NCBI GenBank assembly: GCA_914767715.1
Contig: OU612067.1
Location: 14,885,001 to 14,949,000 of the forward strand
Origin: Membranipora membranacea
Lineage: Eukaryota; Bryozoa; Gymnolaemata; Cheilostomatida; Membraniporidae
Direction of reading: 5' to 3'
Length of the DNA stretch: 64,000 nt
The first letter of the stretch is position 1, and each line of letters starts with the position of its first letter. The notes below the pieces were generated by a model that did not search any database, was not told the origin of the DNA, and saw only the letters and a program-made list of their open reading frames with translations. A program made the position numbers and the translations under genes. Shown in pieces: positions 1 to 10,900 of the stretch.

Positions 1-2579
1 CTTCAGTTTAGGTGAGGTAAAAAACGAATAGCTGTAATAATAATAGAGCACAGGCTAAATTTGGTTCCATATTAGTTGAATTTGAGCATCATTCTAGCAC
101 CTGATGGATGAGATGTTTAAAAAGAATTCTCACTGAATAACCATCTGACTTAGATTAGGTCTTTATCCATATGCATAAGGTGCAATCTGCTATCAATCGA
201 TGAGAACTTGTTTGAAACCCATGGTTGCCCTGTAAATAACAGTGTAGGCTATTGTCTTGCAGACCTTTTGGGCCACACATAAATTGATCGGCAAAATAAA
301 ATTCAATATATATACTGAAAAGTATCAAGTTATGAGCTTAAGTTAATGTTGGTCCACTATAAAAATCAATATACTTCAAGTCTGAGCGAAATGGAAGAAA
401 TTTCTGTCTGCATTACTTAGCATCTTTGGGGTATATTAATTAATGCGGAGCAAGTAGGTCTCTAAAGGCATTTGGCTCGGTGCCTAAACTGCAGTGATTG
501 AATTTCAAGTTAGTGTATTTTTTTTCAAGTTATCCAATCATCTGAAACAGATTTAGAAAATTTAGTTCTTTTAGTACCCAATATATATTTTTGAAAAGTC
601 GGCCGATGTTGATAATGTTCTAAAGTAGCCATGGGTGCCTCTTTTACATACATTATGTATATTAAAAAATATATTAAAGTTGTTTTCCACTTATAAAGGT
701 TTTGTGTCTTGAACTTTGTAGCAACAGAGTTCTGTTATACATTAATCCCGGAGGGCCGTCGGACAGGGGGCAAGAGTCGGGAGGCAAATAGACCTCCTTT
801 GAAGAATTGAAGACTTATGCAGTAAAATCGTTTGACCAGATATAGAGAGTTATACTGAACGATTGCAAGTTTTAGCTATTCTCAAGCTTATTGTTTTTGC
901 TCTTTAACAATATTGTTGCCACTTCTTGAAGATTTTTAGTAACCCTAAACACTTTTTTACACTCTTTTTTTATACCTGAGAGGCAGTCTTTGAATCGCAG
1001 ACATTCCGCTTGCTGCAAGGATTATTTCATTGCCAGAGCCAGGACCAGCAAGTGCTTTAATACATTTTTGAATTTTGCAGTTCATAGTTTTATCTGAGAC
1101 CATTTTTTAAACCAATCGTTTTATATCAATTTTTTTTGACATTTCTTACGGTGGAAAAATAAACTCATTATCTCTATCTCTCACAATATTCTGAATCCGC
1201 AAATCCCTTAGACCACCTCTTATTCTTACTATCACCTCTCTTGGACATAGGTCAGGTTAATCAGTGAAGAGCCAGTAACCAGACAATCAATGCTGCAGCA
1301 GCTCACAGCACAGGAGTAGACTCACCATGACATTCACTATGATGTTTTCTATAGACGGATGGTTTGTAAATTTAAGGAAATAATGCATCCTTTTTTGTAC
1401 TGACCTGATCTTTAAACTACTGCCCAGGCTAGGCTGTTGGGGACGGGTGGGTGACTGCCACCACTGAGGGAAATGTGTCCTCATCAAACTTGGTATAGCT
1501 CAGAGATAAATAATAGGGGCTTTCAAATTATGAGCAAAAAATTTGATCAAACTCAAAAATCAGGCAATGAACTAGTTGCCGTGATGACGTATACGCATAC
1601 AACGTATACGCGTTACTAGCTAAAAATAATGAGGTCATCACTATCACTATGATCCATGTGTCGATTTTGTAAGGATTTCGGGAGTAATCGCCCCATGGAA
1701 ATGGCATTAAAGTCAAATTTCGATTGTGACGAATGACTTTTTGGACGCCAATACACATACTGTGTAGACTCAGCGGCGAGGCTGAATGGGTGGCTGAATG
1801 GTTAGCGCGCTTGCACACAATGACTTCAAAGGGCATTGCCGCGGGAGGCCGGGGTTCAAGTCCCTGCCACGGCAGATTCTTTTCATGTTTTTTCCATCAT
1901 GGGAATGGTTAGGATTCAAAATTCGGAATTGGAGTGAACCACAAATTAGATTCATGGAATCATAGTGTTCATCAAGTTTTTCAATCCTTAATGTTGACGA
2001 TCAATTTCTGTATGATAATAGTAATGATAAGTGACAATGCTGAGATTTAACCCTCATTATGTTATCTTTGAACCATACACATTTCACTGAGCGGCAGCAG
2101 AGAAAAACATACATTGTACTGTATAATAATAACTATCATCTTCGCTTATATCTTTTTCAGGTAGCAGCGTAGGATAAAACTGATAAAATCCTTGCTTTGT
2201 AAAATAGTGCTAAGCTGAGACAAGGCTATTGGCAAAATCCTGACGGATATTATGAGGAAAATCACAGCTCTTGTTTCGGCACAACACTCTTATTGCAAAG
2301 GAACATCATTGATAGATCACTAAATCACTTTATGTGATTAGGCATCGTCTTACATTGAGGTTTTCCTTCTTGTTCAAGTTTCACACGACCACGATGACAA
2401 TGTTTTAAGGAAATCAGAAAGCTTTTTTTAGGATTCAATAAAAACTCTCTTATTGATAATTGATTGATGCCTCTCATCTTTACTCACAGAAGGTTAAGAC
2501 ATGAACATTTGTTTCCTTCATATGATGGCTATACTGATCCAAACAACGCATATCACGGTTGACTTGGGTTCATTTGTCA
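1..2579. other. Gene-free left flank
   Basis: No coding exon with matching splice borders was found on either strand. The stretch is AT-rich and contains one tRNA-like SINE head near 1783-1874. Bases 31-60 match, in inverted orientation, about 50016-50046, so the left edge is itself part of a dispersed repeat. The rest shows nothing I can name. Confidence 0.6.
1783..1874 (+). repeat. tRNA-derived SINE head (Ser/Leu-like)
   Basis: A pol III type 2 promoter is visible: an A-box-like TGGCTGAATGG at 1791-1801 and a consensus B box GGTTCAAGTCC at 1853-1863, about 50 bp apart. A GC-rich stretch between them resembles the long variable arm of tRNA-Ser or tRNA-Leu. The acceptor stem does not pair well at the 5' side and an unrelated tail follows, so this looks like a SINE head and not a functional tRNA gene. 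Confidence 0.55.
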
Positions 2580-2586
2580 TATAAAA
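2580..2586 (+). promoter_or_regulatory. TATA box of VMO1 gene
   Basis: TATAAAA lies about 30 bp before a short putative non-coding first exon (about 2610-2639) that ends in CAG followed by GTGAGA. The spacing and the downstream splice acceptor at 3046 support it as the core promoter. Confidence 0.55.
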
Positions 2587-2609
2587 GAAGATCAGTTACT
2601 GATCTTGCT

Positions 2610-2639
2610 GCATTGCTCTGTGGTGAACTTGACATTCAG
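2610..2639 (+). other. VMO1: Putative 5' UTR exon of VMO1 gene
   Basis: The exon begins about 25-30 bp after the TATA box (exact start not visible) and ends at a good donor (CAG/GTGAGA, GT at 2640). It would splice to the acceptor TTTTTCCAG at 3038-3046, nine bases before the start codon. It is inferred from signals only. Confidence 0.45.
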
Positions 2640-3055
2640 GTGAGATAATTTGTAGCAGAAACTTTGCTTATGCTTGAGAAGGGAGTCAGCTCTGTTTTAA
2701 AATTAAATTAAATTATATTATCAACATCATGTTGCTATGTTTAAATGTTGGTTCTTATTCAAGGCTAAAGCATTTCACTGTGCTGCATTTCAGTTCATTT
2801 CAAAATTGCATTTCTTGTCTATACAACTTGATTCTGTTATGAACACACATGGTAATCAGGGGTTGGGCTCAACTTTAGGGGAGCAAGCGTGACCATTTTA
2901 TAATTGGTTTGTTTCAAACTCAGGAGGCTAATACTCATTTAGTCCCAAACGAATATGTTCTACTTGTTATAATTTTACCAGTATTTGCCTACATTTGATA
3001 TTGACAATGCGTTTTGTTATACAAATGCAAATTGTTGTTTTTCCAGACAGATCTG

Positions 3056-4956
3056 ATGATGTGTTTTCAAGTAGTAGTAATTACATCTCTACTTGTAAGT
3101 TGTCTTGCCTCTTCTTCACGACATGACTTCAGTGGCCATACTTTCAGTCCACATGTCAACACAGGATGGGGATCCTGGGGGGTCACTGAGTGGTGCCCTC
3201 GTGGAACCTTTGCTCAGAAGTTCAACCTAAAAGTTGAGGGGAGACAAGGAGATGGTGATGATACAGCTTTGAATACGATTGCACTACTTTGCAGGTGAGT
3301 TATTGATGAATATTTTTAATGATGTTATCTGATGCTGATTACCTATAATATACCGTAATTCCTCACCTATAAGTCACAGGACTTATAAGTGAATCACCCC
3401 CCTCAGAAAAAATTAAAATGCTCCAGTTATAAGACACCCCACAGCTATAAGACACCCCACAGCTATAAGACGCCGTGTCTTATAAGTGAATCATATTCGC
3501 TGAGTAGTTGATGTTTGGAAGCTCTCCATCTTTGAATCAAGCGTCTATTAATGTTCAATTCCCTTGCAGTCTTGTCAAGGTTGTTATTCTTTTCAACTGT
3601 TCTCAATACTTCCAGTTTCTGCTGAATGGTGTATGAGGTTTTTGGCATGTTTTATTTATTTTGAAAGACTGTGAGAGAGATATGATATGCTGATTGTTGA
3701 AAAATTTGAATTTTGTGGCACACATTCACATGACAATAAATGTTATAGTGGACTCACTACAAATGAACTAAGTAGTTTTGGGAAAAAAACTGCCCCCAGC
3801 AGGTTTTCGAACTCGCAACTTCATGCTTTCAAGTCACACACTTTACCACTGGGCTATTCAGCTCCAGTGATATCAAGAGGATTTAGTAGTCCAATGTAAA
3901 TATAAAAAAATGCTTCAAATGATAGTCGCGCCTATATGTTACTCTCTTACAGCCGCCTTCACTTATAAGTCGCTCGATCTATAGGTGAGGAATTACGGTA
4001 GAGAGATTTTTATATCTAGTATTTGTGTGAATGGTATAAAGTTATGTTTGTCAAGCGGCTACTTTTTGTGGTTTTTGGGGTATAAGGAAAAAATCCCCGT
4101 GAAAAGGCTAATACAAAATAATGTAAAAGTTGACGAACAAATTTGTAAAAAAATAATTTATTACTCACTTTAGATCATTGCCCTGTGATGAGTCAACTGC
4201 TGCTGATTGTTGGATCCGGTCCACACAAGGACCCTGGGGAGGCTACACAGGTGAACAACATTGCCCGACAGGTTATGTGATAGTCGGTGCTCAAGCCAAA
4301 TCTGAGCCTCCTATTAACGGCGATAATTCAGCCGGTAAGTAGTCACTACGGCCTAAACCAGAACTAAGTTCTGAATATCGAAGTACTAAAATTTGGTGCA
4401 GGAGGTGGACAAGTTGAAAAGCATCAAGTTTTGAAGTCACTGGCTAACAAGCTTTGTTAGGTCTTTTAGTTAGCTAAGCTCTCAGGTGTGCTATGACCTG
4501 CCTGCAAACTGTATAAAGATCGTCCCAGATTTTGCAGCGATTACTCCTCCGCCCCTTTTTGGAATGTGATGAGTGATTTATTATAACAACTTGATTTTAA
4601 CCAATATAACAGAATCATACAGAAAATGAAACTGGTAGTACATATTATTCACATTGTCAGCGAAATCGTTCATCATTCTATAGTATCATAACTACATCTT
4701 CTCTTATATCTTTTCTGCAGCTAACGGTTACAACTTCAGGTGTCGTTTCATAACCAATTCATGGTTGACATGCCCTTTGTATGGTGTCAGCGGACCCTGG
4801 GGAACCTGGGCTGCATGGAGAGAGTGCCCTAAGGGTACAGCTGTTTGTGGATTAAAGACAAAAGTAGAGAGAGACCAAGGAGGCAATGGAGATGACACTG
4901 CGTTAAATGATGCAATTTTTTATTGCTGCAATCTACCAACTAAGTGTACTCTTTGA
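3056..4956 (+). CDS. VMO1: VMO1-type vitelline membrane outer layer protein
   Basis: Three coding exons, 3056-3294, 4174-4334 and 4721-4956, join in phase to 211 codons, close to the roughly 200 residues of vertebrate VMO1. The start at 3056 (Met-Met-Cys-Phe-Gln) gives a hydrophobic signal peptide of about 19 residues. The mature part shows the threefold repeat of the family: three blocks of the type GxWGxW/TExCPxGT followed by GDDTALN- or GDNSA-like loops, seen as GWGSWGVTEWCPRGT, GPWGGYTGEQHCPTGY and GPWGTWAAWRECPKGT, with paired cysteines. VMO1 proteins form a beta-prism; members occur in egg envelopes, mucus and other secretions. The substrate or partner cannot be read from sequence. Intron 1 of the coding part carries a pogo-like MITE. 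The next gene (ephrin) is convergent. A possible AATAAA is at 5548. Confidence 0.93.
3353..3998. mobile_element. Non-autonomous pogo/Tigger-like DNA transposon
   Basis: The outer 20 bp (3351-3370 and 3981-4000, counting the flanking TA) are perfect inverted repeats starting TACCGTAATTCCTCACC, and the 10-bp blocks 3381-3390 and 3961-3970 also match, giving ends of about 40 bp. The TA at each end fits the target duplication of Tc1/mariner-pogo elements. The internal motif ACTTATAAGTC is repeated near both ends. At about 650 bp it is too short for a full transposase, but it keeps a helix-turn-helix coding remnant on the minus strand. It sits in the first coding intron of VMO1. Confidence 0.85.
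3463..3648 (-). pseudogene. Transposase DNA-binding domain remnant (HTH)
   Basis: A 61-codon reading frame inside the pogo-like element. It begins MPKTSYTIQQKLEVL and contains NNLDKTARELNINRRLIQRW, the pattern of the Brinker/CENP-B-type helix-turn-helix found at the N-terminus of pogo/Tigger transposases. The frame stops before any DDE catalytic region. It is either an internally deleted relic or a domain kept by chance. It probably binds nothing today, though the HTH itself is undamaged. Confidence 0.6.
4485..4580 (+). repeat. SINE fragment (GCCGCC-tail family)
   Basis: A diverged relative of the repeats at 39495, 52836 and 53782: it shares the run around TGACCTGCCTGCAAAC, followed by TTGCAGCGATTACTCCTCCGCC and GGAATGTGATGAGTGA-like text. 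It lies in the last intron of VMO1. Confidence 0.5.
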
Positions 4957-5547
4957 ATCATTAATACTTCGAGACAAAGTTGAGTGAATGTTACAAGAAA
5001 TCTATGAAAAAAAATATCTTCTTTTCTGAGTTGAAAGAAATCAAATTGTTTTTTTCATGCTTTAAAGTGCCAGGTAAAAAGGCAGCCAAGTTTGAAAAAT
5101 AATTTTGAAGTAAATGGAGTTGAGGCATTTTTTTTTAATATATGGTTCTACCTTTATTATGGAGTAAATCTGTGGTCAGCTATTGTGAATCGAAAACTGA
5201 TTTTTTGCTATTTTAATCAAAATATAATTATTGCAATGATCAAAATGTTCAGTTTGTTCGACCTTTTAGCATCGTATGCCGATAGCAAGTCCGAAAATAG
5301 TAAAGTTGGGTCTTGAGAAATTGATACAATTGAACTTCCCTTTATCCTATATTCAGATTTTCCCCGTTTTTATGTATACTAAAAGTTAAAAACAAACATT
5401 GGTAGCTGTGCTTAGGCTATCCTCATCCATCTGACAATTATTAGCAAGTAGTTACATAAAAGTCTTTGATTGTGGTCCTCATTCTATCAGTAACTCAGGA
5501 TTGGCTTGTTTGTTTGAATTAATAATCTTTCTCCTGAGATGTTTACA

Positions 5548-5553
5548 AATAAA
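5548..5553 (+). other. Possible VMO1 poly(A) signal
   Basis: First clear AATAAA after the VMO1 stop codon, about 590 bp downstream. A closer variant signal could be used instead, so this is tentative. Confidence 0.3.
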
Positions 5554-5928
5554 AGGGGATTAGGGTTTGAAAATAATTATATTTCTTCTTGGATGATGCA
5601 AACAATAATGAAAAACCCTCAAGAGGCAGCTTGCCCTCGCTAACAATGTAAGTTTTGTTTTAAATATTATCAGGGCATCTGATTGTTGCAAATTTGAATT
5701 ATTAATCTGATGCCTGATTGTTTCTACCCACATGCCATTACCGAAATGATTCTCTAAAAGAAACACCTAGCAGTATTCCAGCTTGAAAAACTAACATACT
5801 TGAATAACATAAAAATACTTTTTATGTGTATAATTTCCTGCATATAGTCAATATTTTCTACCTGTTGGTGTGGTTGTCTTCTCTTTTGTTGTGAGGGCAT
5901 AACTTACCATGCAATCGCGAGACCGTCA

Positions 5929-5963
5929 GTCAAACCAGGGAGTTTGGGACTCCCTGGTCAAAC
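5929..5963. repeat. 21-bp palindrome flanked by 7-bp direct repeats
   Basis: Bases 5936-5956 read CAGGGAGT, five spacer bases, then ACTCCCTG (inverted arms, one more pair on each side if the flanks are included). GTCAAAC occurs immediately on both sides (5929-5935 and 5957-5963). This is the layout of an insertion with terminal inverted repeats and target-site duplication, but almost without interior. Confidence 0.7.
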
Positions 5964-6174
5964 AGGTTTTCCAGTTGCAAAGTATGCCTGACAAGGTAAT
6001 ATAGTATTCAATGATTTTTTTTTTCATAAATGGCCTCTGAATTCTTTCTGTAAAAAAAATTTGAAAATTAGTCTGGCCGGCTTAAGGTTGTTGCAAAGTC
6101 AGTCACTTCGGATTTGGTACTGGTGCGCCATTCATCCTAGCCCGGTCCTTGTGGAACAGGGCTAAAACTACCGG

Positions 6175-6340
6175 AGGTCCACTGTGTGTTTGAACATCCC
6201 ACATGCAGTAAAAAGATCACCTCTGCCTTTGATAAAAGAATAGCCGGAATTCTGGTGGGGAAGGGTATAGGGTGCGGCTTGAGTACTGTGGGTCCCAGTA
6301 CCTGTACTCTAGATGGGTAACCTTCTCCTCAATGAAGACT
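6175..6340 (+). repeat. Dispersed repeat, copy 1
   Basis: Shares a long run of similarity with 49628-49776: CCACTGTGTGTTTGAACA, AAAAAG.TC.CCTCT, GGGTGCGG, CTGTGGGT and a final CTCCT-rich block occur in the same order. No terminal repeats or pol III boxes are evident, so the type is unknown. Confidence 0.5.
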
Positions 6341-6771
6341 TAGACTTAGTGCATCCTTGGAGTGGCTGAACAAGTTCTCAATAGCCACAGTGTTGAAAGT
6401 TGTAACTGAATGAATCTTCAATAGTCGATTGCCGATGATCTCAGGCCTGTCTTCACATATTTCACATGATAGTTTTGTTTACTTATTTCTCTTGCCTGAA
6501 GGTACTCCTAACCACTCCTTTTTTTCAATGTGATCCATTGCTAGACAAACTATCAAACTTCCAACTTAATACTATTATATTGTTGCAACAGCCAGTTCAA
6601 GTTCTCTTCCTGAAATAACAGCCTACTCATGGCGACATAAATAATCCCAACCGATCAATTAACCTGTTATCTCCTGCTTCTATATTCGTTACACGGAGTG
6701 TGTTGAAATTAGCAGCTATCTCTCCATGAGCATCGAGAAGACAATCCTATGAAATTATAATATCCGAGGCA

Positions 6772-6819
6772 CTGTTATCAGGGAGTTTGGGAGTTATATC
6801 CCAAACTTCCTACTGTCAT
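6772..6819. repeat. 34-bp decayed palindrome with 7-bp direct repeats
   Basis: Element 6779-6812 begins CAGGGAGTTTGGGA and continues to the inverted match TCCCAAACTTCCTA. It is flanked by CTGTTAT (6772-6778) and CTGTCAT (6813-6819), one mismatch. The left end is identical to that of the 5936 element, so both belong to one family; this copy is older, with mismatches in the right arm. Confidence 0.6.
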
Positions 6820-7050
6820 CAGGGAGTTTTTCCTAAACTGCTTGCTGATATGAATTCATGGTTATATACCAATGATAAAGATATCTAGAAACCAAAAATG
6901 CTCATGGGAGTCGATTGAATTCACACCAATAGCTTGTATATGAGAAACCAGTAACTGTAACAACACATAAAATAATACCATGAGCTTGTGGAGGGTCTGA
7001 TATGTTTCCCTAATTCATGAATATATCAATGATCCCATGGTAGGTTCTCA

Positions 7051-7166
<116 letters not shown>

Positions 7167-7921
7167 ATCTGCATTCACAATCATCCAGAGATGTTCTCCT
7201 TCGTGTGCAACAAAGAATATCACAACATTGATATATGTTTATTTTATAGTTTACTGTATTGTGCACCATATCTTTTGGGAAGAATATGGTTACAAGTGTG
7301 GAATTCATGAAACTCTGAACAACTAAAAGGCCCCTCCAACAACACAGCACTTATTAAGATAAGTCTATGGTTAGGTGAAGCTTAGATCACTTCAACTTCA
7401 ATGTTCAAGGTCAAACAATCAAGATGCTCCCTGCAGAATTTATTTGTATAATAAATGTTTGCTTGGTGTTTTATTTATGATAATATATTAGTGGTATATA
7501 GTGAGTTAGCACCGTTATTAAAAACTTATGAAAACACTTGAATCCAAAGCTCCCAACTATGATCTATATAGAACGCACTTAACAGACTTACCGTTGCATA
7601 ATGGTGAGAGAATAACTTTTTTATGTAATTTTTTGAGGTTACAGCTCTAAGCCAACAAACGGAAATGATGAGTATTCCCGAACACATAGTATGGGAAATA
7701 AATAAAGTATGATATATTACATCATGGAATATGTTATAATGCTTGTTTGTAACTGTATGAGTTGTGTACAAAACACAGTCGAAGTCAGTTTTGTAGAGTT
7801 AGTTCAAACAACAATGCGCCAGGTGGCTAGGCAGTTCTGGGTGCATATTTCTGCCTCTAACCTTTGCGCTGTCAAAGTACAGCTGTCCGCTCTTTGATCT
7901 CCTGTCCATCCCTGCCAGTCC

Positions 7922-10900
7922 TCAAGTCATTAGCTGATTGATAAAAAGACTGAGAGTCACAGTGAGTATTGACACTGCTGGTAGGGAGGCTGCTGAGTTC
8001 AACACAACTTCTGCATTAATTATAGCCTGTGGATAAGGCTGGCGTTTTAGCTCGGTAGTTTTCTCAAATATGGAATCTAAAAAACGAGAAAGTACAGAAT
8101 GATACCTACAGTCTTTAAACGACCCTGTGGAAACTCGACATGATTCACATATACCGCTTAATCCTATTTTGTGATATGTAGCCAAATTTTAGTGCTCATC
8201 CCCTAGCAAGCGGTCATGAGAAATTAAGATAAATGCCAGAAAAATAATACTGTGGTGGTTAATCCGACAGTCCTAGGTGTAAGAGTACAGTTGCTCAACA
8301 CTTGTTTGTCTCACAGTATGACAAGGCAAGTCAGGTGTGTGTTTTGTGGATACGGACATCGGCAGGTTGCCATAAAGATGGATAACATCTCAGGACTGTA
8401 GTTTAGAAAATATGGCAGGGGAGACAAAAATCTAAGACAGGTCCAAAACAAAACTAGGAGGGGTGCTGCAACCTCCCCAAAGCACATGAGGTTATATAAA
8501 TAGCAAACGGAAATCTCAAAGGAGCTGTTTACGACATGGATTTTTCAATTAATTGGTTTTGGGCCTCCTTATTTAGCTTTTATAGGGGAGAAGTGCCTCC
8601 CTGCCTCCCCTAAAACTACGGGCCTGCATCTTGACTCATACTTTTGGAAAGTATGGTGCAACTTATAGGAAGTTAAATTGCCAATACACCAGGATCTTCT
8701 GATAATAATTGCTACCGGTTACCGATAATGATATTCAAGTTTTATTGCTGGTTTTAATTCTGACAGTTTGGGGAAAGGTTTCGATATTGGTGGTATTTGC
8801 AATGAATACCCCATTGATGGTTAACCATTGCCTATTATTATGTCTCTAATAAGGTGCTGGTTTAGTCAATCTGCCACTAACTATTTCAAAATCTCAATTC
8901 TGTGGTGGTGGCACAGGTTGGGGCCTGAATATAAATGGTGATGTTTAGGGGCCCTGGTATTTTCTAACGTGGGAAATATTTGCGGGTCATTGAATATAAC
9001 TCAAATGCTATAACTCTGGGGGTGGTGGTTATTGATAACTGCGCCACAGAGGAGAATTTATATATTCGGGAAAATGATCCATTAAGTTTTGTCCTGGTTT
9101 TCACAGCGAACGGACCGGCAATAAATGGAGCCCCACAAGCCAACTCAACTAGTTCAGCACTCAGTCAGGGATTTATCACGTTAATTATGCACACATGCTC
9201 TATCTACTTAATCTAAATTCTTCCGTGCATTTATAAAGATTAATTTCAATTATTAACCTTCCCAAAGGAAATAAAAATTAGTGGGCATGGCAGCAGTCCT
9301 CACGGCATCATCAAAATACTTAGAAGCTGAATCAGCCCAATTTACTCATCATATTTTTGTTGATGGTTCTTTGTAAGGCCCGTAGTTTAAGGGGAGGCAG
9401 GGAGGTACTGCCTCCTCTAGAAAGCTTACTACAGTGGCCTAAAACACTATAATTGAACAATCCAAGTTAGATTAAGCTTCTCTGGGATTTAATTTGCTCA
9501 TTATTTACCTTAAATTGCTTGGGGAGGAGCTTACAGCACCCCTCCTGGTGATGCTTCAGATTAGCCCCTGACTTTTGCCTCCCCTACCATTTTTTCTTAA
9601 CTACGGCCCTGTTTTTGTTGATGGTTCTTTGTAACATGAGACGATACTCAGGCCCCTTGTCTCTGCTGAGTGGACATACGCCTTTATTAACTGCTGTCTT
9701 CTCCTAATTAGCACTAATGGTGTGATATTTTTTACACATTAAACCAATTATCTCACAACTGTTCACAAGATTGTGTGACCTGATAAGGTCTATTCAGAGA
9801 ACTGGAGTATGAGCTAATATTGGCATCAAGAGGCTTGCATATTTAGGGAGTATAAATGGTTCCAATCTTGTTTAATGCTAGCTCCTCATGCCAATGCTGA
9901 CACAAAGCTGAAAACCGACCGGAAAACCAGGCCTTTGAGCTACACATCGCGCTATTTCATCCCTTGCCTATCAGTTTGGTACAACTCTGGACAAATCATT
10001 CTTCATAATAGTTTCATTGCTTGCACAATTTTCACTTTACGGCTTTGGGTGAAGTAAGGGTCGAAAGTTTGAAAGGGGAGGGTATGGAATATCTCTGAAT
10101 GCAATCTACGCCACCCATATGAAGTTAGTGCTAATATAGCAGAAATATGTTTTTACCTGTAGTAAGTTGTTCTACACCAGGCTGTCTAGGTAGGTTATTG
10201 TTGTTGTGGCGTCTCACATGTGACGACGCATGTGTTGATGTCAATCGCCTGTCAGCATCATTAGACGTACTGTTATGTGAACCTGAGGTCGGATAACTCC
10301 GTGCCTTTGGACCCTTGCCTAATAAATGAAAGGGATATGATTAGACATTGAGACAGGGTTGATTTTATGGCCGTAATGTTTCTCTGTGGTATAAAAATAA
10401 GTTTTATCAATTTAGGAGGTTACCCTCATATAAGCTGGTCCGCATTGTTTTCAGACAGTTAAAAGACCATTAGATCCATTAAAATGTAGGTGTGTTTGAT
10501 ACTAACAGGACACAATATGACACAGATCAGTGTGGTAGATGCCTGTTGTTTTATGTTTGTACTTTGACCACATATTGAACAGGGAACCATCTAATCACAG
10601 AGTAAGGATATATCCTTACTCAGACCAGGGAGGGTGGGATCCCACCCTCCCTGCTCAGACCAGTAGTTCTAGGGAGGCAGGGAGGCACTGCCTCCCTTTG
10701 AATGCTCAATAGAGTGGCCTACAAACACTATAATTGAATAATCCATCTCAGAATCAGCTCATCTGGAATTTCCATTTGCTAATAATAAATGCCTTAAATT
10801 GCTTCTATCATCGCTCCTGGTGATGCTTTGGACTCGCCTTGAACTTTTCCCACCCCTATCTTTTTTCTCTACTACGGCCCTGTGATCTAATACACTGGTT

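Noticed and set aside
1783-1874. Functional tRNA gene
   Set aside because: A and B boxes are good but the acceptor stem and anticodon arm do not fold properly; SINE head preferred.
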